Shown one piece after another: positions 1-8,700 of a stretch of 64,000 nt of DNA; positions within the stretch are counted from its first letter, which is position 1, and every line of letters begins with the position of its first letter. The notes beneath the pieces were generated by a model. That model saw only the letters and a program-made list of their open reading frames with translations, did no database searches and was not told the origin of the DNA. Both the position numbers and the translations under genes were made by a program. The stretch comes from Streptomyces sp. CB01635. Lineage in GTDB: Bacteria; Actinomycetota; Actinomycetes; Streptomycetales; Streptomycetaceae. The stretch spans positions 579,461-643,460 of the forward strand of contig NZ_NNBL01000003.1 of the NCBI RefSeq assembly GCF_002803065.1. The letters run 5' to 3'.

Positions 1-1
1 C

Positions 2-94
2 GACAACAACTGGGCCCCGGTCACACTCGGCCCGGACGGCACGGCGTATGTGGGGGTCTTCAACGGGCTTGTGGCGGTGCGTGACAGGGGATGA
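2..94 (+). CDS. C-terminal end of a PQQ-like beta-propeller protein (partial)
   Basis: The window opens inside a reading frame that ends with TGA at 92-94. The 30 visible residues include WAPVTLGPDGTAYVGVFNG, which looks like the last blade of a PQQ-binding-like beta-propeller repeat (the 'xxDGTxYVG' pattern). The rest of the gene lies upstream of the window, so only the fold type can be suggested. It converges with the phosphodiester glycosidase gene. Confidence 0.5.
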   Translation, partial: DNNWAPVTLGPDGTAYVGVFNGLVAVRDRG

Positions 95-162
95 GACGCG
101 CGGCGCCCGGAGGGCTCCGAGTAGCCCTCCGGGACGAGATCCTGGCCGTGTGAACGTGGAAC

Positions 163-1395
163 TCAGCGTCGCGAGAAGACTCCGATCCCGTTCGCCACGG
201 CGCGCTCCGGGGGGTCCGTCGGGTGGTTTCTCACGGTGGTCGACGCGGCGCCCGGGTCCCTCGTGACCAGGGTGGACGATCCGCCGCCGTCCAGGCTGAA
301 CGCTTCGTCCGCGCCCAGCTTGCGCATCGCGTCCGCCACTTCCGCGATGGTCAGTCCGGTGCGGTACTGCGGGGCGCCGTCCAGGGCCAGGAGGAAGAGG
401 CGGCGGCCGTCTGCCGTCGCGCCCGCGGCGGTGCGGACCGCGGCCGTCTTCGCGTCGAGGCCGGGCAGCGGTGCGCCGTCCCGCAGCACGGGGTAGCCGC
501 CGACCGCGAACCGGTAGGGAATGTGCGACGTCGCCGCCACCAGGCGGTGTCTGATCTGGACGCGGTCGCCCGCCGACAGCTTCCGCAGCTCCTGCGCGCC
601 CGCCTCGCGCCCGACGAGCACAGTCGTGCCGGACGCAATGGGACCGCTGCCGGGAGTCTCGGCCGATGACACGACACGGCCGTGGCGCACGGTCACCTCG
701 TACGTGTCCGTGCTGCACGGCGCGGCCCGGTTCGTGTCGGTGCCGCACGTGGCGCGCACCCGCGACACGGCGCCCCAGTCGGAGGTGAACGCGCCGACCG
801 AACCGACGGCCAGTGCGTACTGGTTGAGGCCGCCGAGCGGCAGCCGTCGGCCGTCAGCGCTGACCGAGCCGTCGAGGGCCATGCGGTCGAGCCGGACGCG
901 GTGGTCGACGCCCACGCCGAGCACGTCCTCGGTAGTGGTGCCCGGCGGGAGCGCGGGACCGAAGCGCTGGCCGTTCGGTACGGCGGCCTTGAGCGTCCGA
1001 CCGCTCGCGACGGCCGGACCGACGGAGGCACCGGTGGCCTCTACGCCGGGGTGCTGGGACTCGGTGATGTTGAAGAAGTCGCCGTTGACGCCGCCGACCG
1101 CGCCGCTCTCGTCGGCCAGCGAGGAGATGGTGGCCCGTCCGCCGACCGCGTCCGGGTGCAGCAGATCGACCCGCACGCGCGCGTTGCGCAGATCGACGCT
1201 CAGCACATGCGCGTGCGTCAGGCCCTTTGCCGCGGGGATGTCGAACTCCTCGTACGTGACGCCCGGGGCGATCGAAGTGCCGCCGTCCTCCGCGCCAGTG
1301 GCCGGTGCCGCCCCGGCGAGGACGGTGCCGGCCAGCGCGGCGAATGCGGCACAGGCCGCGAGGGCCGATCTGTAGCGTCCGTCGCGATGTCTCAC
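163..1395 (-). CDS. secreted phosphodiester glycosidase family protein
   Basis: A 410-residue exported protein of the NAGPA-like (phosphodiester glycosidase) family. Members act on sugar phosphodiesters such as exposed GlcNAc-1-phosphodiesters; the substrate here is unknown. A signal peptide is visible (basic start, hydrophobic Ala-rich stretch at about residues 9-32, cleavage near PATGAEDG). Family hallmarks are GGVNGDFFNI at about residue 100, which carries the conserved Asn-Gly-Asp-Phe, and SLDGGGSSTLV near residue 365, the Asp-Gly-Gly-Gly-Ser active-site loop. Length is normal for bacterial members. The start is a GTG. It converges with the upstream beta-propeller gene and has its own transcription unit. 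Family assignment is firm, substrate is not known. Confidence 0.85.
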   Translation of the reverse strand: MRHRDGRYRSALAACAAFAALAGTVLAGAAPATGAEDGGTSIAPGVTYEEFDIPAAKGLTHAHVLSVDLRNARVRVDLLHPDAVGGRATISSLADESGAVGGVNGDFFNITESQHPGVEATGASVGPAVASGRTLKAAVPNGQRFGPALPPGTTTEDVLGVGVDHRVRLDRMALDGSVSADGRRLPLGGLNQYALAVGSVGAFTSDWGAVSRVRATCGTDTNRAAPCSTDTYEVTVRHGRVVSSAETPGSGPIASGTTVLVGREAGAQELRKLSAGDRVQIRHRLVAATSHIPYRFAVGGYPVLRDGAPLPGLDAKTAAVRTAAGATADGRRLFLLALDGAPQYRTGLTIAEVADAMRKLGADEAFSLDGGGSSTLVTRDPGAASTTVRNHPTDPPERAVANGIGVFSRR

Positions 1396-1469
1396 GTGAC
1401 CCCCTGCTGTCCGCGTAACTCACCCCTGTCGCAAGGGAGTTCATCAGACGCGGAGGGGCACGTCGATGG

Positions 1470-1829
1470 CTAGGTGCCGACCAGCCGGGAACGGATCAGG
1501 AAACGTACACCTTCGGGTGCTTCCAGGGAGAAGCCACTGCCGCGGCCCTCGACCACGTCGACGATCAGCCGCGTGTGGCTCCACACCTCGAACTGGCTCT
1601 TCGACATCCAGAACGCGACCGGCTCCGCGACACCCTCCACGGTCAGGGACGCGAGCCGCACATCGCTGCCGCCCGTACGGAACTCGCCCTCCGGGTAGCA
1701 CATGGGAGCGCTGCCGTCGCAGCACCCGCCGGACTGATGGAACATCAGGGGCCCGTGGGCCGAACGCAGCCGCCGCAGCAGATCGGCGGCCGCCGGGGTC
1801 AGCTCCACACGCGGGGCCTCGTCACTCAC
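1470..1829 (-). CDS. DUF779 domain protein
   Basis: A 119-residue cytoplasmic protein matching DUF779, with the characteristic HQSGGCCDGSAPMC segment (residues ~31-44, four cysteines) and the later W-S-H-T-R-L-I-V-D-V-V-EGRGSGFSLE block. The function of the family is not established. In many actinobacteria it sits beside an aldehyde dehydrogenase gene, but none is present here. The cysteine cluster suggests metal binding or redox chemistry (inference). The GTG start is preceded by AAGGAG at a good distance. The neighbour on the same strand, a dienelactone hydrolase, is about 90 bases upstream. Confidence 0.85.
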   Translation of the reverse strand: MSDEAPRVELTPAAADLLRRLRSAHGPLMFHQSGGCCDGSAPMCYPEGEFRTGGSDVRLASLTVEGVAEPVAFWMSKSQFEVWSHTRLIVDVVEGRGSGFSLEAPEGVRFLIRSRLVGT

Positions 1830-1921
1830 GGCAGGCTCCTTCCGTAGAACGGTGTCGCGGGGCCACAGTCAACTCCCCGCTACGTTGCAGGAAGGTTGCG
1901 CTCCGCGCCAGGCCCCGGGAT

Positions 1922-2737
1922 CTACGAGGCTTTGGGGACCAGCCGTTCGCGCAGGAAGGAGACGACACGTTCGCGGGCGGCGAGCGCCGGGTTGCCCGGC
2001 TCCTCGCGCACCTCCGCGGTGAGCACCGCGTGCGCGGTCCTGGCGAAGCCGCCCGCGTTGCCAGGCGACGAGTCCAGTTCGATGACCTCGAACGCGTCGC
2101 CGAGATGCTCGCGCAGCGTGCGGAACCGTTGGGCGGGCACCGCCCTGTCCTCGCTGAAGCGCAGGCCGAGCACGCACAGGCCGGATTCCTTGGAACGGCT
2201 GACCACCGTGTCGAACTCGGCGCGGGACAGGCCCGGGTCGACCCGCCGCGCCCCGCTGACCGGGAACGGCAACGACGGCTGGCTGAGCACCGGCGCGAGC
2301 ACGACGTCGTCCACCGCGGCGGCGAGCGCGAAGCCTCCGGTGAAGCACATACCGATGACGCCGACCCCGGGCCCCGGCGTGCGCGATGCGAGATCGCGGG
2401 CCAGTGCGCGCAGATAGTCCGCGATCGGGCGGCGCGCGTTCGTGGCGAAGGCGCGGAACTCGGAGGCGACGCAGAGTCGGGTCAGGACCTTGAGGGCGTA
2501 GCCGACGGACTCCTCGCGGCCCGGCTCGCCGAACGGGGAGGGGATCGCGACCGTGAACCCCTGCGCCACCAGATGGTCGGCGAGGCCGAGCACGGCGGGC
2601 GTGATGCCGGGGATCTCGGGGATCAGTACGACACCGGGCCCGCTGCCCTTCTCGTACACGTCGTAGGTCAGCCCGGCGCCCGTGAACGGTGCCTTCTGCC
2701 AGCCGGTGAGATCAGAGGTCGGTGCCGATCCGGTCAC
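1922..2737 (-). CDS. dienelactone hydrolase family protein
   Basis: A 271-residue alpha/beta hydrolase of the dienelactone hydrolase type. The nucleophile elbow is GMCFTGG (about residue 143), with Cys as nucleophile as in carboxymethylenebutenolidase. An Asp and a C-terminal His complete the expected triad in this family (the RAVPAQRF region followed by the last ~40 residues). It is cytoplasmic with no signal peptide. The GTG start has an AAGGAGAAG ribosome site 5 to 8 bases upstream. Members hydrolyse dienelactones from aromatic breakdown, but many actinobacterial homologues have other ester substrates, and no chlorocatechol genes are nearby, so the physiological substrate is unknown. Confidence 0.85.
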   Translation of the reverse strand: MTGSAPTSDLTGWQKAPFTGAGLTYDVYEKGSGPGVVLIPEIPGITPAVLGLADHLVAQGFTVAIPSPFGEPGREESVGYALKVLTRLCVASEFRAFATNARRPIADYLRALARDLASRTPGPGVGVIGMCFTGGFALAAAVDDVVLAPVLSQPSLPFPVSGARRVDPGLSRAEFDTVVSRSKESGLCVLGLRFSEDRAVPAQRFRTLREHLGDAFEVIELDSSPGNAGGFARTAHAVLTAEVREEPGNPALAARERVVSFLRERLVPKAS

Positions 2738-2788
2738 GACGCTTCTCCTTGGACTCGAGTGAGCAACGAGCGGGCGTGGCCCACGATC

Positions 2789-3346
2789 TCACGCGGCGAA
2801 CGCCGAGATCTTCAGTGTGTCCGCAAGGACCTGCCACACCGCCAGGGCGCCGAGCCCGCTCACCACACTGCAGCCGTTGGTGCACGTGGTCGCCTCGTCG
2901 TACCAGGCGCGCACGGTCAGGAAGTGCATGCCGAGCGTCCGTGAGAAGGAGAACCGGATGTGGAGACCGTCCCCGAGGGTGTGTCCCGGCAGCGTGGTGA
3001 TCTGGAAGTAGGTCCTCCCGACGCGCTCGACGGACACGGGGTTGCCGCCCACCAGCGAACACTGATCGCCCTGCTGCACCGAACCCCGGCAGCTGCTGCC
3101 GCTCACGGGGAACAGCCAGAAGTGGTGCGTGACCTGGGACCGGACGTCGTGCGGGGTGGTGAAGGGATGCAGCCCGAGGGCGAAGTTGTACTCGTACAGC
3201 CAGTTCACCCCGGGGCACGGGTACGCGTCGGTGCCGCACTCCGCGCGGCGGCCCTCGGCGTGGGCGGCGGATACCTGCGGCCCGGCGACGAGGACGCTCC
3301 CCAGGACGACCGCCAGCGCGGTCCGCGCCCACGTGAGACGCCGCAT
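2789..3346 (-). CDS. small secreted protein, unknown function
   Basis: A 185-residue protein with a clear signal peptide (MRRLTWARTALAVVLGSVL, cleavage near AHAEG). The mature part contains six to eight cysteines, several in pairs likely to form disulfides (CGTDAYPC, CRGSVQQGDQC, CTNGC), and aromatic-rich beta-type segments. I do not recognise a family. The ATG at 3346 is chosen because GGGAG lies five bases upstream; a GTG two codons earlier is possible. Expected location is extracellular or cell-wall associated. Confidence 0.6.
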   Translation of the reverse strand: MRRLTWARTALAVVLGSVLVAGPQVSAAHAEGRRAECGTDAYPCPGVNWLYEYNFALGLHPFTTPHDVRSQVTHHFWLFPVSGSSCRGSVQQGDQCSLVGGNPVSVERVGRTYFQITTLPGHTLGDGLHIRFSFSRTLGMHFLTVRAWYDEATTCTNGCSVVSGLGALAVWQVLADTLKISAFAA

Positions 3347-3475
3347 GAGCACTCCCTACGTCGTCAGGGCCGGACCATCCTCGTAAAGCACGATATGTGG
3401 GACGGCGTAGGGGTGGGTGGCGCAGTGGGTCAGTCGGCCCAAGGCACGCGTCGGCGGGTCGGGTCCGAGGCCCGC

Positions 3476-4495
3476 TCACGAGTCGGTCGGTTGTCCCTGC
3501 ACGCCCAGGCGTATCGCGCGAGGTGTGGCGCCCCACCAGCGCCGGCAGCAGCGGTTGAGGGCCGACTGCTCGGAGAGGCCGAGGAGCAGGGCGACCTGGC
3601 CGAGGGGGAGGTCGGTGGCGGTGAGGTAGCGGTGGGCGGCGGTGCGGCGCTCCTCGTCTATGACCTCGGCGAACGTCGTGCCCGCGGCGCGCAGCCGCCG
3701 TTGCAGGGTCCGCGGATGGACGTTGAGCAGGCCGGCGACGGCCCCGATCTCGGGCGACGACGTGCCGAGCGACTGCTCGACGACGGCCCGGACGCTGCCC
3801 ACGACGTCCGCCGGCTCCTTCGGCAACTGCTCGTCGAGGTACGCGAGCGCGAGATGGCGCAACTGCGCGTTGCTGCCGCCGAGCGACCGGTTGGCCAGGC
3901 TCAGTGGTACGCGCAGCAGGGCCGCGGGGCGGTCGCCCTTGACGGGTACGCCGAAGAAGTCCTCGTACACGGACAGCGGGGCGAGCATGGGGTGGGGGAG
4001 CTCCACGGAGCCCAGTCCGTACGGGCCGACCAGATATCCGATGGCGCGGTGTATGAAGCCGAGGGAGAGGTCGATGCCCTGCGGCGGTGCGACCACCCCC
4101 TCGCGCACGCCGTAGCGCAGCGCGGCCATCCCCGGCGTGCCGTACGGATCGGGTTCGAGGCTGAGGTTCACCGAGCGGGCGTGGACGAAGAGGTAGCGGC
4201 TCGTGCACTCCAGGGCGTCGCCGAGGGTGTCGGAGTTCTGGATGGCAAGGGCCAGGGCGCCGAGCATGCCCAGGTCCTGCCGGGCGGCGATGCGCAGCCC
4301 GAGGTCGGCGCAGCCGAGGTCGGCGGCGGCGAGTTCGAGCACCGTCGCCATCGCCTCCTCCGGCACCAGCAGGTCGTCCACGTCGAGCGCGGCCGGTGGG
4401 CAACCGGCCTGGCGTGCGTACGAGTCGGCGTCACCGCCGAGCTCCGCCACCGTGGCGCGGAAGCCGCGCAGCCCCGCCGATCTGATCACGGACAT
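3476..4495 (-). CDS. AraC family regulator with N-terminal ligand-binding domain
   Basis: A 339-residue transcription factor. Residues about 15-200 match the 'arabinose-binding' AraC N-terminal domain (GFRATVAELGGDAD...), and the last ~100 residues form the double helix-turn-helix with the typical HPRTLQRRLRAAGTTFAEV and PLGQVALLLGLSEQSALNR segments. The frame is open far upstream, but the start is placed at the ATG at 4495 because longer versions would run into the divergent monooxygenase gene. Only 70 bases separate the two start codons, so it very probably controls that monooxygenase in response to a hydrophobic or ketone-type substrate (inference from layout). Confidence 0.88.
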   Translation of the reverse strand: MSVIRSAGLRGFRATVAELGGDADSYARQAGCPPAALDVDDLLVPEEAMATVLELAAADLGCADLGLRIAARQDLGMLGALALAIQNSDTLGDALECTSRYLFVHARSVNLSLEPDPYGTPGMAALRYGVREGVVAPPQGIDLSLGFIHRAIGYLVGPYGLGSVELPHPMLAPLSVYEDFFGVPVKGDRPAALLRVPLSLANRSLGGSNAQLRHLALAYLDEQLPKEPADVVGSVRAVVEQSLGTSSPEIGAVAGLLNVHPRTLQRRLRAAGTTFAEVIDEERRTAAHRYLTATDLPLGQVALLLGLSEQSALNRCCRRWWGATPRAIRLGVQGQPTDS

Positions 4496-4565
4496 GTCGT
4501 ACAGGGTCAAAGATCTGTCGTCCCAGGTCAATTCCTGCGGGCTGTGGTTCCCGACACTGGAAAAC

Positions 4566-6131
4566 ATGACGCACACCGCAGACTCCAGCACCGCGGGCTC
4601 CGGGGCCCCTGCCGAGCACATCGACGTGGTGATCGTGGGCGCCGGCCTGTCCGGTGTCGGCGCCGCGTACCGGCTCCGGACCGAGTGCCCGGAACGCTCG
4701 TACGCGATCATCGAGGCGCGGCAGTCCATGGGCGGGACCTGGGACCTGTTCCGCTACCCGGGCGTGCGCTCGGACTCCGACATGTTCACACTGGGCTACC
4801 CGTTCAAGCCCTGGCGGGACCGCAAGGTGCTCGCCGACGGCGGGTCCATCCTGAGCTACATCAAGGAGACGGCGGCCGAGTTCGGCATCGACCGCCGGAT
4901 CCGCTACGGCACCAAGGTGCTCGCCGCCGACTGGTCGACCGAGGCGGCGCGCTGGACCCTGACACTGGAGCGCACCGACGAGGACGGCCACCGTGCGCTG
5001 TCCACCGTCACCTGCGACTTCCTCTACTCCTGCGCGGGCTATTACGACTACGACAAGGGGCACACCCCCGAGTTCGAGGGCGCCGACTCGTTCTCCGGCA
5101 CGGTCGTGCACCCGCAGTTCTGGCCCGAGGGCCTGGATTACGCGGGCAAGCGCGTCGTCGTCATCGGCAGCGGGGCCACCGCCGTCACGCTGGTCCCCGC
5201 GATGGCGCAGAGCGCCGCCCACGTCACCATGCTCCAGCGCTCCCCGACCTGGATCAGCTCGCTGCCCTCCCGCGACAGACTGGCCGACGGCATCCGCGCG
5301 GCCCTGCCCGCGGGAGTGGCCCACCGGGTGGTGCGCGGCAAGAACATCCTGTTCACCATCGGCGTCTACCAGTTCTGCCGGCGCAGCCCGAAGGTGGCGC
5401 GGCGCGTGCTCACCGGGCTCAACAAGCGCATCGTCAAGGACGACCGGCTGGTCGACGAGCACCTCACACCGTCGTACGACCCGTGGGACCAGCGGCTGTG
5501 CGCGGTGCCCGACGCGGACCTGTTCAAGGTCCTCAACTCGGGTGACGCCGACATCGTCACCGACCACATCGACCGCTTCGTCCCCGAGGGCATCCGCCTG
5601 AAGTCGGGCCGCGTGGTGGAGGCCGACATCATCGTGTCCGCGACCGGACTCAAGCTCCTCGCCTTCGGCGGCATCGCGCCGCGCGTCGACGGTGAACCCG
5701 TTGCGCTGAACCGGCAGTTCGTGTGGCGCGGCGCGATGATGACCGGCGTACCCAACTTCGCCGTGTGCATCGGCTACACCAACGCCTCCTGGACGCTGCG
5801 CGCCGACCTCACCTCGCGGCTGGTGTGCAAGGTGCTCAACCACATGCGCCGCCACGACTACGCAGCCGTGGAACCCAGGCCGACGGGCGCCCTGAACGAG
5901 CGCCCGCTGCTCGACCTCGCCTCCGGTTACGTGAAGCGCTCCATCGACGCGTTCCCCCGGCAGGGCGACCGCAGCCCGTGGAAGGTCCGGCAGAACTATG
6001 TGCTCGACGCCGCGTCGACCATGCGCACCAACCTCCACCGGACGCTGGCCCCCACGCCGGCGTCCACGGTCCGCGCGGCCCGCGGCCGCATGGGCAGGGA
6101 GCCGGTCGAGGCGGCGACGCCCGGGAGCTGA
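4566..6131 (+). CDS. Baeyer-Villiger-type flavin monooxygenase
   Basis: A 521-residue FAD- and NADPH-dependent monooxygenase. Motifs in order: GAGLSGVGAAYRL (FAD Rossmann, residue ~24), the BVMO fingerprint FSGTVVHPQFWP (about residue 178) that fits FxGxxxHxxxWP, and GSGATAV (NADPH Rossmann, about residue 200). The fingerprint separates true Baeyer-Villiger enzymes, which insert oxygen next to a ketone, from N-oxidising relatives. Length agrees with type I BVMOs (500-550). The ATG at 4566 follows GGAAAA; there is no strong ribosome site. It is transcribed divergently from an AraC regulator that is the obvious controller. Substrate unknown; the family ranges over cyclic ketones, steroids and fatty ketones. 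Confidence 0.9.
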   Translation: MTHTADSSTAGSGAPAEHIDVVIVGAGLSGVGAAYRLRTECPERSYAIIEARQSMGGTWDLFRYPGVRSDSDMFTLGYPFKPWRDRKVLADGGSILSYIKETAAEFGIDRRIRYGTKVLAADWSTEAARWTLTLERTDEDGHRALSTVTCDFLYSCAGYYDYDKGHTPEFEGADSFSGTVVHPQFWPEGLDYAGKRVVVIGSGATAVTLVPAMAQSAAHVTMLQRSPTWISSLPSRDRLADGIRAALPAGVAHRVVRGKNILFTIGVYQFCRRSPKVARRVLTGLNKRIVKDDRLVDEHLTPSYDPWDQRLCAVPDADLFKVLNSGDADIVTDHIDRFVPEGIRLKSGRVVEADIIVSATGLKLLAFGGIAPRVDGEPVALNRQFVWRGAMMTGVPNFAVCIGYTNASWTLRADLTSRLVCKVLNHMRRHDYAAVEPRPTGALNERPLLDLASGYVKRSIDAFPRQGDRSPWKVRQNYVLDAASTMRTNLHRTLAPTPASTVRAARGRMGREPVEAATPGS

Positions 6132-6138
6132 CGAGCCG

Positions 6139-6212
6139 CCGACCCCTGTACGGCACGGTGACGCGTCCCGGTCCACGTACCGACCCCTGTACGGCACGAT
6201 GACGCGTCCCGT
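6139..6212. repeat. 33-bp direct repeat, two copies, period 41
   Basis: Two nearly identical 33-base copies start at 6139 and 6180 (CCGACCCCTGTACGGCAC then G or A then TGACGCGTCCCG). They differ at one internal position and at the last base. They lie between the convergent monooxygenase and decarboxylase genes. The copy number is only two, so this could be a local duplication or a pair of protein sites; there is no obvious hairpin. Confidence 0.75.
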
Positions 6213-6235
6213 CGCCGTGATGTCCCGGGCCCGGA

Positions 6236-7612
6236 CTACCCCTCGTCGACGAGCGAGTCGAGGATGGCGCGGACGGTCCCCTCGGTGATGTCCGGGTGGA
6301 GGAAGGCGAGGCGGGCGACCGTTTCGCCTTCCCAGACGCTCGGGGTGACGAAGGCGGTCCCCGAGGCCAGCAGCCTCTTGGACCAGGCGTAGTAGTCCTC
6401 CGGCTGCCAGCCGGTGCGGCGCACGAGGACCACGGTCAACTCGGGCTCGCGCAGCAGCTCCAGGCCCTCGGTCCGCTCGACTAGGCGGGCGGTGCGACGG
6501 GCGATGTCGGCGCCCCGGGCGACGGCGTCGCGGTAGGCGTCGGTGCCGTGCACGGCGAGCGAGAACCACAGCGGAAGACCGCGGGGGCGGCGCGTGAGGT
6601 GGTACGCGTAGTCGCTCGGGTTCCACTCGGTCTCGTCGTCGGCGCCGTCCGCCCCGTGGATGGCGTCGAGGTAGGACGCGTCCTGGGTGTGGACCGCGCG
6701 GGCCGGCTTCGGATCGCGGTAGAGCAGCGCGCCGCAGTCGAAGGGCGCGAACATCCACTTGTGGGGGTCGACGACGAGCGAGTCGGCGTGCTCGATGCCG
6801 CGCAGCCGCTCGCGCAGCTCCGGGACGAAGAGCGCCGCGCCGCCGTACGCGGCGTCGATGTGCAGCCACAGGTCGCGGGCGCGGGTCTGCTCGGCGACGC
6901 CTTCGAGGTCGTCGATGATGCCGGCGTTGGTGGTGCCCGCGGTGGCGACGGCGGCGACGACGGGTGCGCCGCCGTCCCGCTCGGCGGCGCCCAGCGCGGC
7001 GCGCAGGGCTTCGCCGGTGAGGCGGTGGTCGGAGGTGGGCACGACGAGGGGCTCGACGCCGAGGATGCGCAGCGTGTTGCCGACCGAGGAATGGACCTGG
7101 TCGCTCACCGCGATCCGGACCGGAGCGCGCTCGTCCAGGGCCCGGCGGTGGCGGCCGGTGTCGCGGGCGACGACGAGGGCGGAGAGGTTTCCGGCGGAGC
7201 CGCCGCTGACGAAGCAGCCGCCGGCGTCGGCGGGCAGCCCCGCCAGGTCGGCGAACAGGCGCAGCACCTGGTTCTCCGCCGCGACCGCGCCGGACGCCTC
7301 CAGCCAGGAGACGCCGTGCAGCGATGACGCGGAGAGCACCATGTCGAACAGGGCGGCGGCCTTGGTGGGAGCGCCGGGTATGAACGCGAGGAACGCCGGG
7401 TGGTCGCACGAGACGACCGTGGGCTCCAGGGCGTCGGTGTAGGTGCGCAGCACGTCGGCGGGGGGCTGCGGGGCGGGTCCGATCGCGTCCTTGAGCGCCA
7501 GAGTCAGTTCCTGGTGGTCTCCGAGGCGGCCGAGCGGCGGCGGGTCGAGCCGGAGTCGGTGCAGCAGGTGGTCCATGACCTGCTGAGTGAGGTCCTCGTC
7601 GTAAGAGTGCAC
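6236..7612 (-). CDS. PLP-dependent group II amino acid decarboxylase
   Basis: A 458-residue pyridoxal-phosphate decarboxylase of the aromatic-L-amino-acid/glutamate decarboxylase family. Visible features: the SGGSAGNLSAL phosphate-binding loop, HIDAAYGGAA with the Asp that contacts the pyridine ring, and DPHKW carrying the Schiff-base lysine. The N-terminal HPAFLAFIP block is typical of DDC-like enzymes. The start is the GTG at 7612, preceded by AGGAGAGA eight bases upstream, rather than an upstream ATG. An operator-like palindrome at 7651-7669 matches the one in front of the MFS gene on the far side of the GntR gene, so decarboxylase and transporter are probably co-regulated. Substrate not determinable; aromatic or acidic amino acids are the usual choices. 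Confidence 0.9.
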   Translation of the reverse strand: MHSYDEDLTQQVMDHLLHRLRLDPPPLGRLGDHQELTLALKDAIGPAPQPPADVLRTYTDALEPTVVSCDHPAFLAFIPGAPTKAAALFDMVLSASSLHGVSWLEASGAVAAENQVLRLFADLAGLPADAGGCFVSGGSAGNLSALVVARDTGRHRRALDERAPVRIAVSDQVHSSVGNTLRILGVEPLVVPTSDHRLTGEALRAALGAAERDGGAPVVAAVATAGTTNAGIIDDLEGVAEQTRARDLWLHIDAAYGGAALFVPELRERLRGIEHADSLVVDPHKWMFAPFDCGALLYRDPKPARAVHTQDASYLDAIHGADGADDETEWNPSDYAYHLTRRPRGLPLWFSLAVHGTDAYRDAVARGADIARRTARLVERTEGLELLREPELTVVLVRRTGWQPEDYYAWSKRLLASGTAFVTPSVWEGETVARLAFLHPDITEGTVRAILDSLVDEG

Positions 7613-7650
7613 GGGGCGTCTCTCCTGTCGCGCGCTGCAGAATTGCTTTT

Positions 7651-7669
7651 TGGGTCTCAACCGGACCCA
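7651..7669. promoter_or_regulatory. GntR operator candidate 1 (TGGGT-N9-ACCCA)
   Basis: TGGGTCTCAACCGGACCCA is an inverted repeat with arms TGGGT/ACCCA nine bases apart, 39 bases upstream of the decarboxylase GTG. The same arms with the same spacing occur at 8656-8674 before the MFS gene. The GntR regulator encoded between the two sites is the likely binder (inference). Confidence 0.55.
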
Positions 7670-7770
7670 TTTCGGAGATTAGGCGTCGCCGAGGGCGCGC
7701 GTCAATCGACGGGCGTACGGACTGCGGGTGCCGGGGGTCGGTCGTGTGGGGCGCGGGGGTGCGCCCGAGG

Positions 7771-8532
7771 TCAGTCCTGAGCGGCGAACTGGTCGAGCAG
7801 CGCCAGGAATTGGCGGTGCGAGTCGAGCAGGTGATCCCGCATCCGCGCCTCGGCCGCGGCCCCGTCCCCGGACAGCACGGCGAGCGCGATGGCCTCGTGC
7901 TCCTCCCGGAACGCGGAACCGAAGTCCCGCTCCGCCGGGTACACGCGGCTCCAGTCGGAGCCGAGCCACAGCGCGTTGCCGCCGACGAACATCTCGGCGC
8001 GGGCCCGCGTCACCGCCTCCGCGAGCACCTCGTTCCCGCCGGCGGCCGCGATGCCCAGGTGGAACGCGGTGTCGCAGCGGTGGTACTCGCCGAGGTCGGC
8101 GACCTGGTTTTCCAGCATCGCCACCAGTTCGCGGCGGGCCGCCCCCGCCCCGCGCTCGGCGGCGAGGCGGGCCGCGTACGGCTCGATCGCGAGGCGGTAC
8201 TCCATGTAGTCGCGCAACGAGGCCCGGATCGTCGCGGTGATCGCGGCCCGGGAACCTTCCCCGCCGGGCGGGGTGGGCGCCACGCGAGTGCCGCCGTTGC
8301 GCCCCAACGTGGTCGTGACCAGGCCTTCTTCGGCCAGCTCACGCACCGCCTGCCGCACGGTGTTGCGCCCCACCCCGAAGACGGCGGACAGCTCCCGCTC
8401 GGTGGGCAGCCGGTCGCCCGGTCCGAAACCGCCGAGCGCGATGCGCTGCCGGAGCGCCTCGGCCACCACGGCGTGCGACGCCGCCTGGCGGGTTCCGGCC
8501 GTCCATTCGTCACGACTCTCGCTGTTGCTCAC
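7771..8532 (-). CDS. GntR family regulator, FadR subfamily (FCD domain)
   Basis: A 253-residue regulator. The N-terminal winged helix is clear (LRQRIALGGFGPGDRLPTERELSAVFGVGRNTVRQAVRELAEEGLV), followed by an all-helical FCD effector domain with metal-type residues (EYHRCDTAFHLGI, DHLLDSHRQFLALL). The GTG start follows GGGAGAGG. Its gene lies between the decarboxylase (same strand) and the MFS transporter (opposite strand). Both flanking genes carry the palindrome TGGGT-N9-ACCCA, so it is most likely a metabolite-released repressor of both. FCD regulators usually bind small carboxylates. Confidence 0.9.
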   Translation of the reverse strand: MSNSESRDEWTAGTRQAASHAVVAEALRQRIALGGFGPGDRLPTERELSAVFGVGRNTVRQAVRELAEEGLVTTTLGRNGGTRVAPTPPGGEGSRAAITATIRASLRDYMEYRLAIEPYAARLAAERGAGAARRELVAMLENQVADLGEYHRCDTAFHLGIAAAGGNEVLAEAVTRARAEMFVGGNALWLGSDWSRVYPAERDFGSAFREEHEAIALAVLSGDGAAAEARMRDHLLDSHRQFLALLDQFAAQD

Positions 8533-8613
8533 GGGCCCTCTCCCAGCTCACGGGTCACGCGCGTCCCGTCATGCCCCCAGGTGGCCATGATATTGGACTT
8601 GGCATGAACCCTA

Positions 8614-8642
8614 TTGACAGGCCCTGACGGCCGCCTTAGCGT
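8614..8642 (+). promoter_or_regulatory. HrdB-type promoter of the MFS gene
   Basis: TTGACA at 8614-8619, a 17-base spacer, then TAGCGT at 8637-8642. The predicted transcription start falls at the left edge of the palindrome at 8649-8679, an ideal place for repressor binding. Confidence 0.6.
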
Positions 8643-8648
8643 CGCCCC

Positions 8649-8679
8649 ACGTTTTTGGGTCCATGGCGAACCCAAACGT
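8649..8679. promoter_or_regulatory. GntR operator candidate 2 in the MFS promoter
   Basis: ACGTTTTTGGGT ... ACCCAAACGT forms a long inverted repeat around CCATGGCGA. The core TGGGT-N9-ACCCA equals operator candidate 1 in arms and spacing. It sits just after the predicted transcription start and 21 bases before the MFS ATG. Confidence 0.6.
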
Positions 8680-8700
8680 TGGCCGTGAAGGAGTACGCAC

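Noticed and set aside
4431..7670. Very long minus-strand open frame of more than 1000 codons across the monooxygenase and decarboxylase genes
   Set aside because: It is an antisense shadow produced by high G+C content; the real genes explain the region, and the translation is low-complexity Arg/Pro/Gly.
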